A DNA stretch of 58,283 nucleotides from Nanobdellota archaeon (GCA_021794235.1 JAJYRE010000019.1:1-58283); one strand, 5' to 3'; positions 1 to 10,466 are shown, counted from the stretch's first letter. Notes: generated by a model from the sequence alone, not told the origin. Translations and numbers: made by a program.

Positions 1-22
1 CCGATCTTTTTTCCAGGACGTC

Positions 23-1354
23 TCAGTTTATTTCCGGAACCTTGAAATTTTCCTTTCCCTTGAATATGTCTATCTCAGACAGCAGTTCCTTTGCCTTCTG
101 TTTGTTGTCCTCAACTTTGATGTTTTTATCATCCTTCATAAATTCTTCGATTGTACCGTCCGTGCCGTTGACAGTCATCTTGAATCCGTCCTTATAAACG
201 GCTTTTCTGAGTTTCTCGTACGTATTCTTTACGTATTCCTCCCTGTGCTTGTATCCGCCGGGAAGAACTATGACTGCGCCGTAGGCTTCTGCAAAAGTCG
301 TTTCGGAATAAAGCCGGGTGTCATCGCCCCCCTGTACTATGTCTTCTATAAACTTTGGCAGATAGACCAGATTCTGATATCCTTTCTTTTTCTCGAATTT
401 TTTACCGTTGGGATACTTTATTATCATAGGTATTCTGGAAAGTTCGTCATACAGATATGTGCTGTGCAGCATGTAACCGTGTTCGTTTATCGCCTGGCCG
501 TGGTCAGAGGTTATTATTATCATCGTGTTGTCGTACTTGCCGGCTCTTTTGAGCGTGGATACGAGCCTGCCTATCTGCTCGTCCAAGTACTCCATCTCCG
601 CGATGTACTCGCTTCTTACGTTATTTATCCCGGCCTGACTCATCTTTTTTATCCCGGTTACATTATCCCATACCTCCTTCGAATTATAGTTTCGGTATGG
701 TTCGTGAACTTCAAGGAAATTTACGAATCTGAAGAATTTTGACTCCCAGTTTCCGTTAGCAAGTATCTTATTTGTCAGGTCAGCTCCCTTGTCCATCGGG
801 AAATTGAGAGCGGTGCTTATCAGCTTCTCTCTCTTTCTAAGCCTGGCAAACTCCCTTATCTTACCGAACTTTCCCTGCTTTATCAGCTTTATCGCGATCT
901 CCCTCGGACTGGCTCCCAGTCTTCTGGCTTCCTGAAAAGTCTTGTCTTCCTTGCTTACGGGGAAGGGGTCGAGTGTGAAGAAAAAATCGAATCCGATATC
1001 GAATGCCGTCTGCGGAGACACCATTGGGTTGTTGGATATACCGAACGTGTTGTAGCCCATCTTAGAAAGACGCTCCGGAAGCCTCTCCTTCTGAAGGTTG
1101 ATGTTGAATTTTGTCAGGTCCAAAAGCTTGTCCTTCTCGGTTTCGTGCACACCGTGCTCATTAAGATACATCCCGGTGAACATTGAAACGTGCGAGGGGA
1201 ATGTCCAAGGTGAAGGCGCTATCGCATTATCGTATACTACGGAATCCTCGGCCAGTTTGATGAGATTTGGAGTCCTCGCCTCCCCTCCATATATCTGCAT
1301 TATATCCTTTCTCAGGCTGTCGCAGACAATGAGTAAAACATCAGGTTCCATCAT
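23..1354 (-). CDS. Sulfatase / alkaline phosphatase superfamily protein
   Basis: N-terminus PDVLLIVCDSLRKD...TPNLIKLAEDSVVYDNAIAPSPWTFPSHVSMFTGMYLNEHGV, later IIITSDHGQAINEHGYMLHSTYLYDE; typical sulfatase fold motifs. Confidence 0.88.
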   Translation of the reverse strand: MMEPDVLLIVCDSLRKDIMQIYGGEARTPNLIKLAEDSVVYDNAIAPSPWTFPSHVSMFTGMYLNEHGVHETEKDKLLDLTKFNINLQKERLPERLSKMGYNTFGISNNPMVSPQTAFDIGFDFFFTLDPFPVSKEDKTFQEARRLGASPREIAIKLIKQGKFGKIREFARLRKREKLISTALNFPMDKGADLTNKILANGNWESKFFRFVNFLEVHEPYRNYNSKEVWDNVTGIKKMSQAGINNVRSEYIAEMEYLDEQIGRLVSTLKRAGKYDNTMIIITSDHGQAINEHGYMLHSTYLYDELSRIPMIIKYPNGKKFEKKKGYQNLVYLPKFIEDIVQGGDDTRLYSETTFAEAYGAVIVLPGGYKHREEYVKNTYEKLRKAVYKDGFKMTVNGTDGTIEEFMKDDKNIKVEDNKQKAKELLSEIDIFKGKENFKVPEIN

Positions 1355-1372
1355 CTAATACTAACTAATAGA

Positions 1373-2404
1373 TTATTTAACGTTTTCATTGATGAGCGAC
1401 TTGTAAATGCCTTTCACAGCTTCTCTGTTGCCGTCCCATGTAAACTCTTTCTTGATTTTTTCGCTTTTTTCCAGATATTCCTTCTTAAGCTCCTTATAAT
1501 CCATAGAATCTATGTCATCTATTCTGTCTATCTCCATTGCGTATTTCCTGACTTCTTCAGGTATAACCGAATCCTTGTAGACGAAAGCAGGTACGCCACA
1601 GGCAATGGCCTCAACAAGCGGCAGCCCGAAACCTTCGTAAGAGGTGGGATACACGAAGTATTTGAACTTGTTTATAGTCTCGACCAGCTTGTCCTCCGCT
1701 ATTTTCTCCTTGAATATTATGCTTCCGAACTTCTCATACCTTTTCTTCAGTGACGGATAGTCTCCAATATTATCACCGTATATAACAAGGTGCACCTTGT
1801 TGCTAATGGCAGATGCTATGAAATCGTCAATCAGCTTTCCAACCCTCTTTCTTCTGTTGAAGCCTCCGAAGTATCCTATGTCTTCACCGTCTCCCTTGTC
1901 CTTGCGCGGCTTAAACTTCTCGTCTATGCCGAAATTTGTGACTGTTATTTTTTTGCTGTTTATGTCCAGTATAGATACCAATTCGTCCCTGGTCTGCGAA
2001 CTGTTTGTAAGTATTGCGTCCGCTCTCTCCACGGCATATCTGAACTGCGATCTGAATGCGGCCCCCCTGATTGTACCGTAAGCCCCCTTAATCCTCATCG
2101 TTCCAAAGACTGCCAGATCGTGGACCGTGAGCACTATCTTTTTTCCGTCCAGAACGTTGGTTTTTGGCATTACCTCCGGCTGCGTAAAGTGTAGGACCTC
2201 TCCAAGATTCGAGGAGTTTTCCTCCAGATACTTCCTTCTGCGGTAGAGTCTATTAAGCACCCTGTCAGTAGCAGTACGATTTTTCAGTTTCTCGGAAAAG
2301 TTGATTATGCTCTTAAACTCCTTTATCTTGCTTATCTCATAGTTATATCTGGGGATTCCCCCGTTGCTAGGGTCAAGAGTCTCAACTATCAGAGTCACAT
2401 CCAT
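1373..2404 (-). CDS. Glycosyltransferase family 4 (GT-B, group 1)
   Basis: GGIPRYNYEI N-terminus, ILTNSSQTRDEL, IGYFGGFNRRKRV, YPTSYEGFGLPLVEAIACGVPAFV. Confidence 0.87.
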   Translation of the reverse strand: MDVTLIVETLDPSNGGIPRYNYEISKIKEFKSIINFSEKLKNRTATDRVLNRLYRRRKYLEENSSNLGEVLHFTQPEVMPKTNVLDGKKIVLTVHDLAVFGTMRIKGAYGTIRGAAFRSQFRYAVERADAILTNSSQTRDELVSILDINSKKITVTNFGIDEKFKPRKDKGDGEDIGYFGGFNRRKRVGKLIDDFIASAISNKVHLVIYGDNIGDYPSLKKRYEKFGSIIFKEKIAEDKLVETINKFKYFVYPTSYEGFGLPLVEAIACGVPAFVYKDSVIPEEVRKYAMEIDRIDDIDSMDYKELKKEYLEKSEKIKKEFTWDGNREAVKGIYKSLINENVK

Positions 2405-2462
2405 ACAATTTCATTGTTTATACGTCAATATATAATTTGGTTGTAGTGTCCTCTTCATAAAT

Positions 2463-2483
2463 CCGTATATCCCCCATATACGG
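2463..2483. repeat. Perfect 8-bp inverted repeat, 5-nt loop (CCGTATAT-CCCCC-ATATACGG)
   Basis: Read directly in the divergent intergenic region between the glycosyltransferase and Nudix genes. Confidence 0.7.
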
Positions 2484-2493
2484 TAATGTGGTC

Positions 2494-2537
2494 TTGTAAG
2501 GGCCTTTGTATGGCTGGCACCCTACAAAGTCGTACAA
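2494..2537. repeat. Nested inverted repeats (TTGTA/TACAA outer, CTTTGTA/TACAAAG inner)
   Basis: 2494-2498 pairs with 2533-2537; 2504-2510 pairs with 2523-2529. Confidence 0.55.
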
Positions 2538-2620
2538 TCAGCGTATAACAGACCGTTCTTTTTCGGAAAGTGAATATCCACAGGCGCAGCAAAGTTTTTT
2601 AAGCCGGTTTTGGTTTGTTA

Positions 2621-3043
2621 ATGATTATGAACAGGAAAGTCCAGGTGATAGTTTTCAGGAGAACCCCCGAACTCGAGATACTTGTCCTGCACAAGACTCC
2701 GGAATCCGGCGGGATATGGCAGCCTGTTACGGGCAAAGTAGAGGAGGGCGAATCGGATAGGGAAGGTGCGCTCAGGGAACTTATGGAGGAGACTGGAATA
2801 TCGGGTGAATCAATAAGAGCTGTCATCGAACACGTTTATTCTTTCGATTATACCGGCAAGAACGGCGAAAATCATGAAGAAGTTTTCGGAGTGGAAGTTA
2901 CTCCGGATACCATTGTGGACATGTCAAAAAACGTCTACGTTGAGCACGATAAGTTCGAATGGGTCAATCCTGAGACCGCAAAGAAAATGATACACTGGGA
3001 CACTAATAGGATCGCACTAGCGGACCTTCTCAAGAAGGTATAA
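2621..3043 (+). CDS. Nudix hydrolase
   Basis: Nudix box G-x5-E-x7-REL-x-EE-x-GI: GKVEEGESDREGALRELMEETGI; ATG start preferred over the TTG start at 2615. Confidence 0.92.
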   Translation: MIMNRKVQVIVFRRTPELEILVLHKTPESGGIWQPVTGKVEEGESDREGALRELMEETGISGESIRAVIEHVYSFDYTGKNGENHEEVFGVEVTPDTIVDMSKNVYVEHDKFEWVNPETAKKMIHWDTNRIALADLLKKV

Positions 3044-3052
3044 AATAGTTTT

Positions 3053-3961
3053 TTATCCCTTTAGCAGCTTCCAGGACAGTACTATACTGATTGCACCCAG
3101 TATCGCTGCGAACAGCCCCAGATAAAGGAAATCGTACATAAACGGCACCGCAGGAGTTATTCCGAGCAAAGCACTTCTACCTATCTCTATAGTGAAGCTT
3201 ATCGGGTTTACGTTTGCTATCGCGCTAAGCCAGGATGGCATAGCTGATACCGGGAAAAATGCGTTGCTCATGAATAGTAGCGGTAGGCTAAGCAGGTTTG
3301 CCACGGCCATCTGCGACTGCCAATCCGTAGATCTTAATCCAAGAGCCACAAACAGTGACGACATTCCGAAAGCTAATAGGAACAGTGCACCGAATGTATC
3401 CAGCACCCCTACTAGTGTAAAGTTCGCCACGCTCATACCGAGCACTATGGCTATGATAAGCACCACAAGCGCCTGTACAAGCGCCCTTACGACGGAATTA
3501 ATTATCTTACCTAGCACTATCGATCCGCGTGATACGGGGGTGGTCAAAAGCTTGTCCAGGAACCCGAACCTCCTGTCCCAAACAACGGACATACCAGAAA
3601 ACATCGCCGTGAAAAGGACTATAAATGCCAGCATACCGACTGCTAAGAACGAGAAGTAACTGGTTGTTCCAAAACTGTTCAGAAGGAAAGTGTTTCCTAT
3701 CGTGTCAAGCACGCTTTTAGGTATGTTCAGACCTGGTATGTTAAAAGAACTGTTTGTAAATATTCCTGCGAGGTTGAATGCCTTTCCGAACAGGCCGAGC
3801 CAAACCACTGGCTGTATGAGCGAGATTATAAGTAGAACAGGCGCAAGGTACCACTTCTTAAGGTCCCTGTTCGCCAGCGACCACACACTTTTGAAAAAGT
3901 AAGCGACTTTGTGCTTTCCTATGTACTCTACACTGAAATTTTTGACAGACGTCCTTTTCAT
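3053..3961 (-). CDS. ABC-2 type transporter permease
   Basis: Six hydrophobic segments; MSVVWDRRFGFLDKLLTTPVSRGSIVLGKI is typical of DrrB/ABC-2 permeases; adjacent to the ATPase gene. Confidence 0.88.
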   Translation of the reverse strand: MKRTSVKNFSVEYIGKHKVAYFFKSVWSLANRDLKKWYLAPVLLIISLIQPVVWLGLFGKAFNLAGIFTNSSFNIPGLNIPKSVLDTIGNTFLLNSFGTTSYFSFLAVGMLAFIVLFTAMFSGMSVVWDRRFGFLDKLLTTPVSRGSIVLGKIINSVVRALVQALVVLIIAIVLGMSVANFTLVGVLDTFGALFLLAFGMSSLFVALGLRSTDWQSQMAVANLLSLPLLFMSNAFFPVSAMPSWLSAIANVNPISFTIEIGRSALLGITPAVPFMYDFLYLGLFAAILGAISIVLSWKLLKG

Positions 3962-3965
3962 ATTA

Positions 3966-4964
3966 TCAGCTCCTACTTAGCCTCATAGTTCTTCTGCTGT
4001 TCATCAAGTCTTCACCGCTACCTTGTTCCTCTCTCAATGATCTGCCGGTGTATTCCAGATAGACCTCGTCCAGTGTCGGTTTTGTAAGTGACAGCTTTGT
4101 TACCTTATAGCCTTTCCTGTTAACCAGCGATATCAGTATAGGTGCCAGAGTGTCCGCAGATTTGGCCTTTATCCTGTATTCTCTGCCGTTTTTCTTTACG
4201 TTTTTTACGTTTTTGACCTTCTTGATCATAGCGGTTATATCCGCTTTTTCATTGTCTATTGTCAGGGTTATTATGTCCCCGCCAACACTCTCCTTCAGCC
4301 TCTCCGGCGTGTCTATCTTTATTATCTTTCCGTGATCTATTATCGCTATCCTGTCACACAGTGAGTCTGCCTCATCCAGATAGTGGGTTGTCATGAAAAG
4401 CGTCATCTTATAGTCTTTCTTAAGTTTTTTTATGTAAGTCCAGACCGCACTTCTCGTTTGTACATCCAATCCAAGTGTAGGCTCGTCAAGAAAGAGCACC
4501 TTCGGATGGTTCACAAGGCCTATCGCGAGTTCCAGCCTCCTTCTCATTCCTCCAGAATATGTCTTTACCTTTCTTTTCGCCGCCGCACCGAGTTCCACAA
4601 GCTGCATCAGTTCGGCAATCCTATTTTTTGAGACAGAACGCGGTATATTGTACAGGTCTGCCAGTAGCAGCATATTATCGTACCCTGTGAGGTCTTCATC
4701 CGCTGTAAACTCCTGCGGAACTACGCCTATTATCGATCTTATCTCCGCCTGATTACGCACGATGCTCTTACCAAAGATTCGTGCATCGCCACTGGTCGGA
4801 GATATCAGAGTCGTTATCATCTTTATGGTCGTGGTCTTGCCGGCGCCGTTGGGCCCCAGGAACCCGAAGATTTCCCCCTCGTTTACCGAGAAGGACACCC
4901 CATTTACAGCTTTTGTTTTTCCGCCAAAAATCTTTGTGAGTTTGTTTACTCGTATGACTTCCAT
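3966..4964 (-). CDS. ABC transporter ATP-binding protein (DrrA/CcmA-like)
   Basis: Walker A GPNGAGKTTT, signature YSGGMRRRLELA, Walker B VLFLDEPTLGLD; start trimmed from 5075 to MEVIRVNKLTKIFGG. Confidence 0.92.
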   Translation of the reverse strand: MEVIRVNKLTKIFGGKTKAVNGVSFSVNEGEIFGFLGPNGAGKTTTIKMITTLISPTSGDARIFGKSIVRNQAEIRSIIGVVPQEFTADEDLTGYDNMLLLADLYNIPRSVSKNRIAELMQLVELGAAAKRKVKTYSGGMRRRLELAIGLVNHPKVLFLDEPTLGLDVQTRSAVWTYIKKLKKDYKMTLFMTTHYLDEADSLCDRIAIIDHGKIIKIDTPERLKESVGGDIITLTIDNEKADITAMIKKVKNVKNVKKNGREYRIKAKSADTLAPILISLVNRKGYKVTKLSLTKPTLDEVYLEYTGRSLREEQGSGEDLMNSRRTMRLSRS

Positions 4965-5169
4965 GAATCTACAGTGTAATACGTATCCTGCTAAGCGTGT
5001 ATAATCCGCCCATATTTTATATTCTCCTTTATCATTTATACAGTTTATATCTTTGCTAAGTAACAGAATAATCATTGGCCGCTAAATTTCCTTTAACGCC
5101 GTATCAATCCCGTATTCTTTCCAGAAAATCACAAAAAGTTTATATAAGATGTTTATTCTTTATAGTGGC

Positions 5170-5673
5170 ATGAAAGATGAAAATTATAAATTTTTTACCG
5201 GCGGTAAATCTAATGTTCTGGCCGTGCGGAGCGCAAGAAAGAACCTGGACAGCGTTTTGGACGATATAAAGTCGGGCGACATACAGGAGTCTTTCAGATT
5301 CCAACACGGGACATCGGATTACTTCAGAGAGATGGTGTTTCACAAGGCATCGGATCTTAGAGACTCGGGAAAGTTCCCCTTAGACAGGAAGACTTTCCAT
5401 GTCGGCCGTGCGCTGGATAACCAGATGATGTGGAGTGATGCACCTAAAGCCTTTTACTCCAGGCACATCTATGTAGAGCGGCCGCCATACCACCTGGGTG
5501 TGATATCAATAGGTGTAAAGGGAAACCGCGGCATTATTAGCTGCGCAGAGATTGACTATGCAAGAAATAAGATCCTAGTCGATTCTAGTTTCCTTAATAC
5601 AGCAAACTACGACAGAATAAAGGACGTAATAGTTGTTGCCAGCATGGTATACTCCGACAATGTAAGAGGCTAA
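5170..5673 (+). CDS. Hypothetical protein
   Basis: ORF 5149..5673; ATG at 5170 lies about 30 nt after a TATA-like box (gtttatataa). Confidence 0.6.
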   Translation: MKDENYKFFTGGKSNVLAVRSARKNLDSVLDDIKSGDIQESFRFQHGTSDYFREMVFHKASDLRDSGKFPLDRKTFHVGRALDNQMMWSDAPKAFYSRHIYVERPPYHLGVISIGVKGNRGIISCAEIDYARNKILVDSSFLNTANYDRIKDVIVVASMVYSDNVRG

Positions 5674-5750
5674 TCCTATACACCAGGCAATGTATTTTAA
5701 AAGTATTTATACTATTATTTGTCTTAAATTCTAATTAAAAAAGAGTCCTT

Positions 5751-6605
5751 ATGAGTAAGAAAAAAATTGAAGATTTGATAAGTTCGGTAAAAAGCGTACA
5801 CACCAATGGAGGTGACGTTGCACTATACAAAGAGGCACTCGATAAAGTCCCTAACATCGATCATTACGGAGTCGTTATGGTAGATAGACTGGTGAATGAC
5901 AATTACCCGAACGGAAACAAAGCCGGTAGATTCCTATATAATGATCTTTATCACAGCGGGGTTTTCGACCTTCATTTTAAGCGTCAATATGATCTAGTCA
6001 AGACTATAAATTCGATAATACCTGAGAACTCACAAAAACCGATAGCTGTACTGCATAATTCTGCCGATAAATGCGTAGGATACCTGGTCTCCGAAGTTCA
6101 CGGAATGCCGTTGGACGTATATCTGGAGTCGGGAGAGCTCATGGACATGTTAGCGATAGAAAGAAGAATGCAGTCGGTTTCTAGGGTCGAGAGCTTCCTC
6201 AGCGAGTCCGAAGTCTATAATATCCTTGCAAAGAGGGAACCATCGTATCTGGCAAGAACTTTTGACGATATCAAGAAATACAAGATATCATCCCAGGTAT
6301 ACAACGAAAGGAGGGCGGAGCTCAGTCAGGTTCTGACTAACCTGCGGAAAAGCGTAAACACACTCCACGGAAAGAACATTCATCATAACAGGATATCCCC
6401 AAGTAACATAATCGTCGACTACGACGGCAGGGAAACACCTGCAGTTTACCTTATAAACCCCCTTAACGGCGTGGACGCAGAATCTACGGCTGATAAGGAC
6501 GTATCAGATATGAAAGCTGTTGAGAAATTGATACTAAGGGAAATAGAAAAATCAAATTCAAAGGCAAACAAATACGAAGCGAAGTTAAAGCATCTTATAA
6601 AGTAA
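5751..6605 (+). CDS. Pseudokinase-like hypothetical protein
   Basis: LHGKNIHHNRISPSNIIVDYDG...VYLINP resembles the catalytic loop and DFG region of kinases with substituted catalytic residues; shares the INxxxPENxxKP motif with the 27926..28597 product. Confidence 0.5.
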   Translation: MSKKKIEDLISSVKSVHTNGGDVALYKEALDKVPNIDHYGVVMVDRLVNDNYPNGNKAGRFLYNDLYHSGVFDLHFKRQYDLVKTINSIIPENSQKPIAVLHNSADKCVGYLVSEVHGMPLDVYLESGELMDMLAIERRMQSVSRVESFLSESEVYNILAKREPSYLARTFDDIKKYKISSQVYNERRAELSQVLTNLRKSVNTLHGKNIHHNRISPSNIIVDYDGRETPAVYLINPLNGVDAESTADKDVSDMKAVEKLILREIEKSNSKANKYEAKLKHLIK

Positions 6606-6611
6606 AACAGC

Positions 6612-8978
6612 CTAAAAATTCAGATCTTTGTCCTTCTTTACAGACCCCGTGGCCGCTTCCAGTTCTATGCGCCTTTCCACCGATGCAACAAGTTCCCTGA
6701 CGTGCACGGCAGAATCGGGATTTACGGAGATGTCATCTATATCAGCCCTAACCAGAAATTCTACTATCTCATCGTACTGTGATGGTGCCTGTCCGCATAT
6801 CGATACTGTCTTTCCATCTTTGTGGGCCGTCTTTATCAAGTGATTTATGAGCCTCTTTACGGCGAGGTTTCTTTCGTCGAATATCTCGCTCATCAGACCG
6901 TTGTTCCTATCTGCTCCTAATGTCAGCATAGTCAGGTCGTTTGATCCTACCGAATAACCGTCTATATATTCATTGAATTTGTCCGCCAGAATTATGTTGC
7001 TGGGGATTTCAGCCATAAGGAATATCTTAAAGTCTTCCGTCCTCTCAAGGCCGTTCTCTTTCATTATGGCCAGGACCTTCTTCAGTTCGTCAACTGTTCT
7101 TGTGAATGGTATCATAACCCAGAGATTCTTCAGTCCGCTGCTCTCTCTGACCTTCTTTACCGCTTTCAGTTCCAGGATGAAAGCCTCCTCGTAACCCTTA
7201 TGGTAATAACGTGAAGCCCCTCTCCATCCGAGCATCGGGTTGGATTCATCCGGTTCGAACTCCTTTCCCCCCTTTAGATTCTTATACTCGTCGGTTTTGA
7301 AATCGCTGAATCTGAGTATAACTGGCCTTGGATTGAACGCTGAACACACTTTTCCTATCCCTTCCGCCAGCGTATCGATTATCTTCTGGCTTTGACCGTT
7401 CTTTATCATAGACAGAGGGTGTTCCCCTATCTGGGCCCAAAGAAACTCCTCTCTCATCAGTCCCACTCCATCAACCGGCAGGCTCGCAGATTTTTCCGCC
7501 ATGCCTGGTTCTGAAAGATTGACAAATATCTTGACGCCGGTTATTATCTCGGAAGCTTGTACACCAGCGGCAGCCCGGTTGGCCTCCTTTGGCTGCTCCA
7601 TGTTTATGTTTCCCCTGTACACCGTTCCATCCCTTGCGTTAACAGTGATCATCTCGCCGTTTTTTATTACCTCGGTCGCTTTTTTCTCAACCGAAGCAGT
7701 GCCGACTATACATGGTATACCGAGTTCTCTTGATACTATTGCCGCGTGGCAGGTCATGCCCCCCTCGTCTGTTACTATGGCAGAGGCTTTCTTCATCACC
7801 ATCACCCAGTCCGGTGTAGTCATTTTTGTGACCAGAACTTCCCCCTCCTTGAATTTGTCTATTTCATTCAGGTCCAGCAGCACTCTTGCGGTTCCGCTGC
7901 CTACGCCGGGCGAAGCCGGCAGACCCTTGGTTATCAACTCGGCGTTTTCCGTATTCCCCTTCTTTTCCGTGGCAGCGCCCTTAGACGCCCCTTTGCCGGA
8001 CCATGCCGTTTCACTTCTGGCCTGCACTATGAACAGCCTATTATTTCTTTCATCCAGCGCCCATTCTATATCCATGGGGTGCCCGTAGTGATCTTCTATT
8101 CTCTTACCGTATCCTGCTAGCTCCTTTATCTGTTCATCGCTCAGACACTGCTTCGACGCCTCATCAGGGCCAATCTCAACTTCCGATACTCCTCCGTCCT
8201 GTTTTCTGACCAATTTTTTGGATTTCTCTTTCGATATTATCTTTCTTGCAATTTCTCCATCCTTTTTACCTGTGTAATAAGTGTCTGGTGTAACGACTCC
8301 CTGAACTACATACTCTCCGAGTCCGTAACTGGCCTCTATCATTATTACAGACCTGTCGCCGTTCGATACATCGAGTGTGAACATCACTCCAGAGGATTTC
8401 GAGAACACCATCCTCTCCACAGCTACAGCCAGCGATATCTTTACATTCTTGAATCCCCTCTTTATCCTGTAGTATATGGCTCTGTCGGTGAAAAGGCTGG
8501 CGTAGCATTCCTTGACCTTCTGCAGGACGTCCTTGTCGCCCTTGACATTCAGGAAAGTCTCCTGCTGACCCGCGAAGCTCGCTTCGGGCAAGTCTTCGGA
8601 AGTCGCGGATGACCTTATCGCCACGAACTCCTCTTTTTCGTCCTCTACTAATTTGTGATAGTGTTCTATTATCTCCTTTTTTAGCTGTTCCTGCAGGTTT
8701 GCGGCAAGAACCATCGCCCTGATTTTTTTTCCGGCGTCATCCAGCGCGTTTACATCCTCCTCGTCTACGCCTTCGAGCGTCCCGCTTATCCTTTCCTCAA
8801 GGCCGTTATTTTGTATAAACTGATCGAACGCGAAGGCAGTGGTCGAGAAACCTCCAGGTACAGGTACATTAACCGACGATATCATCTCTCCGAGGTTTGC
8901 GGATTTTCCTCCGACGATATTTACGTTTTCTTTTTTTATGTCCTTCAGCCAGATCACTAGAGAATTTTCTTTGTTCAT
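6612..8978 (-). CDS. ppsA: Phosphoenolpyruvate synthase
   Basis: GGKSANLGEM, VAIRSSATSEDLPEASFAGQQETFLNV, TDEGGMTCHAAIVSRELGIPCIVGT, C-terminal PEP-binding TIM-barrel motifs; 788 aa. Confidence 0.95.
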   Translation of the reverse strand: MNKENSLVIWLKDIKKENVNIVGGKSANLGEMISSVNVPVPGGFSTTAFAFDQFIQNNGLEERISGTLEGVDEEDVNALDDAGKKIRAMVLAANLQEQLKKEIIEHYHKLVEDEKEEFVAIRSSATSEDLPEASFAGQQETFLNVKGDKDVLQKVKECYASLFTDRAIYYRIKRGFKNVKISLAVAVERMVFSKSSGVMFTLDVSNGDRSVIMIEASYGLGEYVVQGVVTPDTYYTGKKDGEIARKIISKEKSKKLVRKQDGGVSEVEIGPDEASKQCLSDEQIKELAGYGKRIEDHYGHPMDIEWALDERNNRLFIVQARSETAWSGKGASKGAATEKKGNTENAELITKGLPASPGVGSGTARVLLDLNEIDKFKEGEVLVTKMTTPDWVMVMKKASAIVTDEGGMTCHAAIVSRELGIPCIVGTASVEKKATEVIKNGEMITVNARDGTVYRGNINMEQPKEANRAAAGVQASEIITGVKIFVNLSEPGMAEKSASLPVDGVGLMREEFLWAQIGEHPLSMIKNGQSQKIIDTLAEGIGKVCSAFNPRPVILRFSDFKTDEYKNLKGGKEFEPDESNPMLGWRGASRYYHKGYEEAFILELKAVKKVRESSGLKNLWVMIPFTRTVDELKKVLAIMKENGLERTEDFKIFLMAEIPSNIILADKFNEYIDGYSVGSNDLTMLTLGADRNNGLMSEIFDERNLAVKRLINHLIKTAHKDGKTVSICGQAPSQYDEIVEFLVRADIDDISVNPDSAVHVRELVASVERRIELEAATGSVKKDKDLNF

Positions 8979-9103
8979 AGCCAGTCTATACTAAAGAATG
9001 TAGTTTATGGCTTAAATATTAGGATTTCTTTTCAAAAAAGTTGTAATAATTCCAGAAATTCACGTAAACTTTATAAGTGTAAAGCGTTCACTATAGAATA
9101 TAA

Positions 9104-9109
9104 GGAGGT
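9104..9109 (+). promoter_or_regulatory. Shine-Dalgarno site (GGAGGT) for the SOD gene
   Basis: taaggaggtttttttATG, 6-nt spacing. Confidence 0.75.
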
Positions 9110-9115
9110 TTTTTT

Positions 9116-9733
9116 ATGTCAAACTACGATGAACAATACGATGTCAAGGAAATAAAATACAAAGAGCTACAGGGGTTCTCGGAGAAGCAGATAAGCTTCC
9201 ATCACAATATACACTACGCCGGTTACGTAAAGAAGAGAAACGAAGTCCATAACAAGCTTAAAGGAGTCGACAAGGCTTCTGCCAACGCAAATTACAGCGA
9301 GTTCAGGGCACTCAAGAGGGAGGAGACATTCAATGCCAGCGGACAGTTGCTTCATGAGAGCTATTTCAGTACATTCGGGGGAGACGGTAAATACGCGGAG
9401 GACATGGATGTGATTAAAAAAATAACCGACGACTTCGGGAGTTTCGATAATTTCAAACAGGATATGATTGCTACGGCAAAGGCCGCGAGAGGCTGGGCAA
9501 TACTCGCCATAGACCCGACGGATGGCAGACTTAGAAACTTCCTGGCCGACGCACACAACGACGGCGCTGTCTGGGGTGCGATACCGCTCATAACACTGGA
9601 CGTGTACGAGCATGCATTCTACGTGGATTACGGGCCCGATAAGGCAAAGTATCTGGAACCTTTCTTTGCAAATCTGGACTGGAAAATAATAAACGAGCGC
9701 TATAATAAAGTCAAGGCCGTTTACTCAAAGTAG
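9116..9733 (+). CDS. Fe/Mn superoxide dismutase
   Basis: SEKQISFHHNIHYAGYVKKRNE, GWAILAIDPTDGRLRNF, LDVYEHAFYVDYGPDKAKYLEPFFANLDWKIINERY. Confidence 0.94.
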   Translation: MSNYDEQYDVKEIKYKELQGFSEKQISFHHNIHYAGYVKKRNEVHNKLKGVDKASANANYSEFRALKREETFNASGQLLHESYFSTFGGDGKYAEDMDVIKKITDDFGSFDNFKQDMIATAKAARGWAILAIDPTDGRLRNFLADAHNDGAVWGAIPLITLDVYEHAFYVDYGPDKAKYLEPFFANLDWKIINERYNKVKAVYSK

Positions 9734-9755
9734 ACTCCGGAATAACATTTCAAAC

Positions 9756-10091
9756 ATGGAAAAAACACTGTACGACTTTGCACCTAAGGTGCTGATGCCG
9801 AAGGAAGGCGATGCACTGAGCTGGGATATACTCTTTATGGGCAGACACGAGTCGCCAGTAAGAGCCGCCGGCGAAAAAGTCAGACAGAAGCTGCAGTCGA
9901 TACTGGACAATTCCGTAAGGAAAATGCAGGTGTGTGTGGAGGAGTATCCGGATAAGCACAAGTATTCCTTGATATTTGAGACCAGCCTTTCTTCATACGA
10001 GATAAAAGACATGATTAATAAGGCGGCGACAGAAAATAACCTCTGCCTGTACTCCAGGTCAAAACTAGTACAGGATGAGTACAATCTCTGA
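9756..10091 (+). CDS. Hypothetical protein
   Basis: 111-aa ORF co-directional with and just downstream of SOD. Confidence 0.55.
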   Translation: MEKTLYDFAPKVLMPKEGDALSWDILFMGRHESPVRAAGEKVRQKLQSILDNSVRKMQVCVEEYPDKHKYSLIFETSLSSYEIKDMINKAATENNLCLYSRSKLVQDEYNL

Positions 10092-10127
10092 AGATTGTCC
10101 CATCCGGTAAAAATTTACTATACACTT

Positions 10128-10463
10128 ATGAAATTGAATGAACTTATTGAAGCAAAAACAGTGAAGGGGGAGAAACCGAAAGCCATATGGAGAAACCTGT
10201 ATGACACAGTTATGGAATCCAGAAAGAAGCTAAAATGCGCCGATGGCCTGGAGAACCTTAACTACAACTCAAATCTTATCTGGAGCGAATACGGGGACAA
10301 ACAGCCAGACGCCATAAAAAGATTCGTAGATTCTTCGATAAGAAAGATGGGCCTTAAGTATCACTTTAATTTTGACCCTGGCGTGGAGGAAGAAGCCAAG
10401 ATAGCGGTTTACGGCTACGCCGTTCTATATACTTCCATGCACACGGATATGAGCGGATGCTGA
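10128..10463 (+). CDS. Hypothetical protein
   Basis: ORF 10095..10463; ATG at 10128 preferred. Confidence 0.5.
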   Translation: MKLNELIEAKTVKGEKPKAIWRNLYDTVMESRKKLKCADGLENLNYNSNLIWSEYGDKQPDAIKRFVDSSIRKMGLKYHFNFDPGVEEEAKIAVYGYAVLYTSMHTDMSGC

Positions 10464-10466
10464 TCG

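Noticed and set aside
3192-3659. 155-aa plus-strand ORF antisense to the ABC-2 permease
   Set aside because: Opposite strand of a well-supported permease; no family motif
7501-8088. 195-aa plus-strand ORF antisense to ppsA
   Set aside because: Mirror ORF of a clearly real PEP synthase; no recognisable motifs, composition typical of antisense translation
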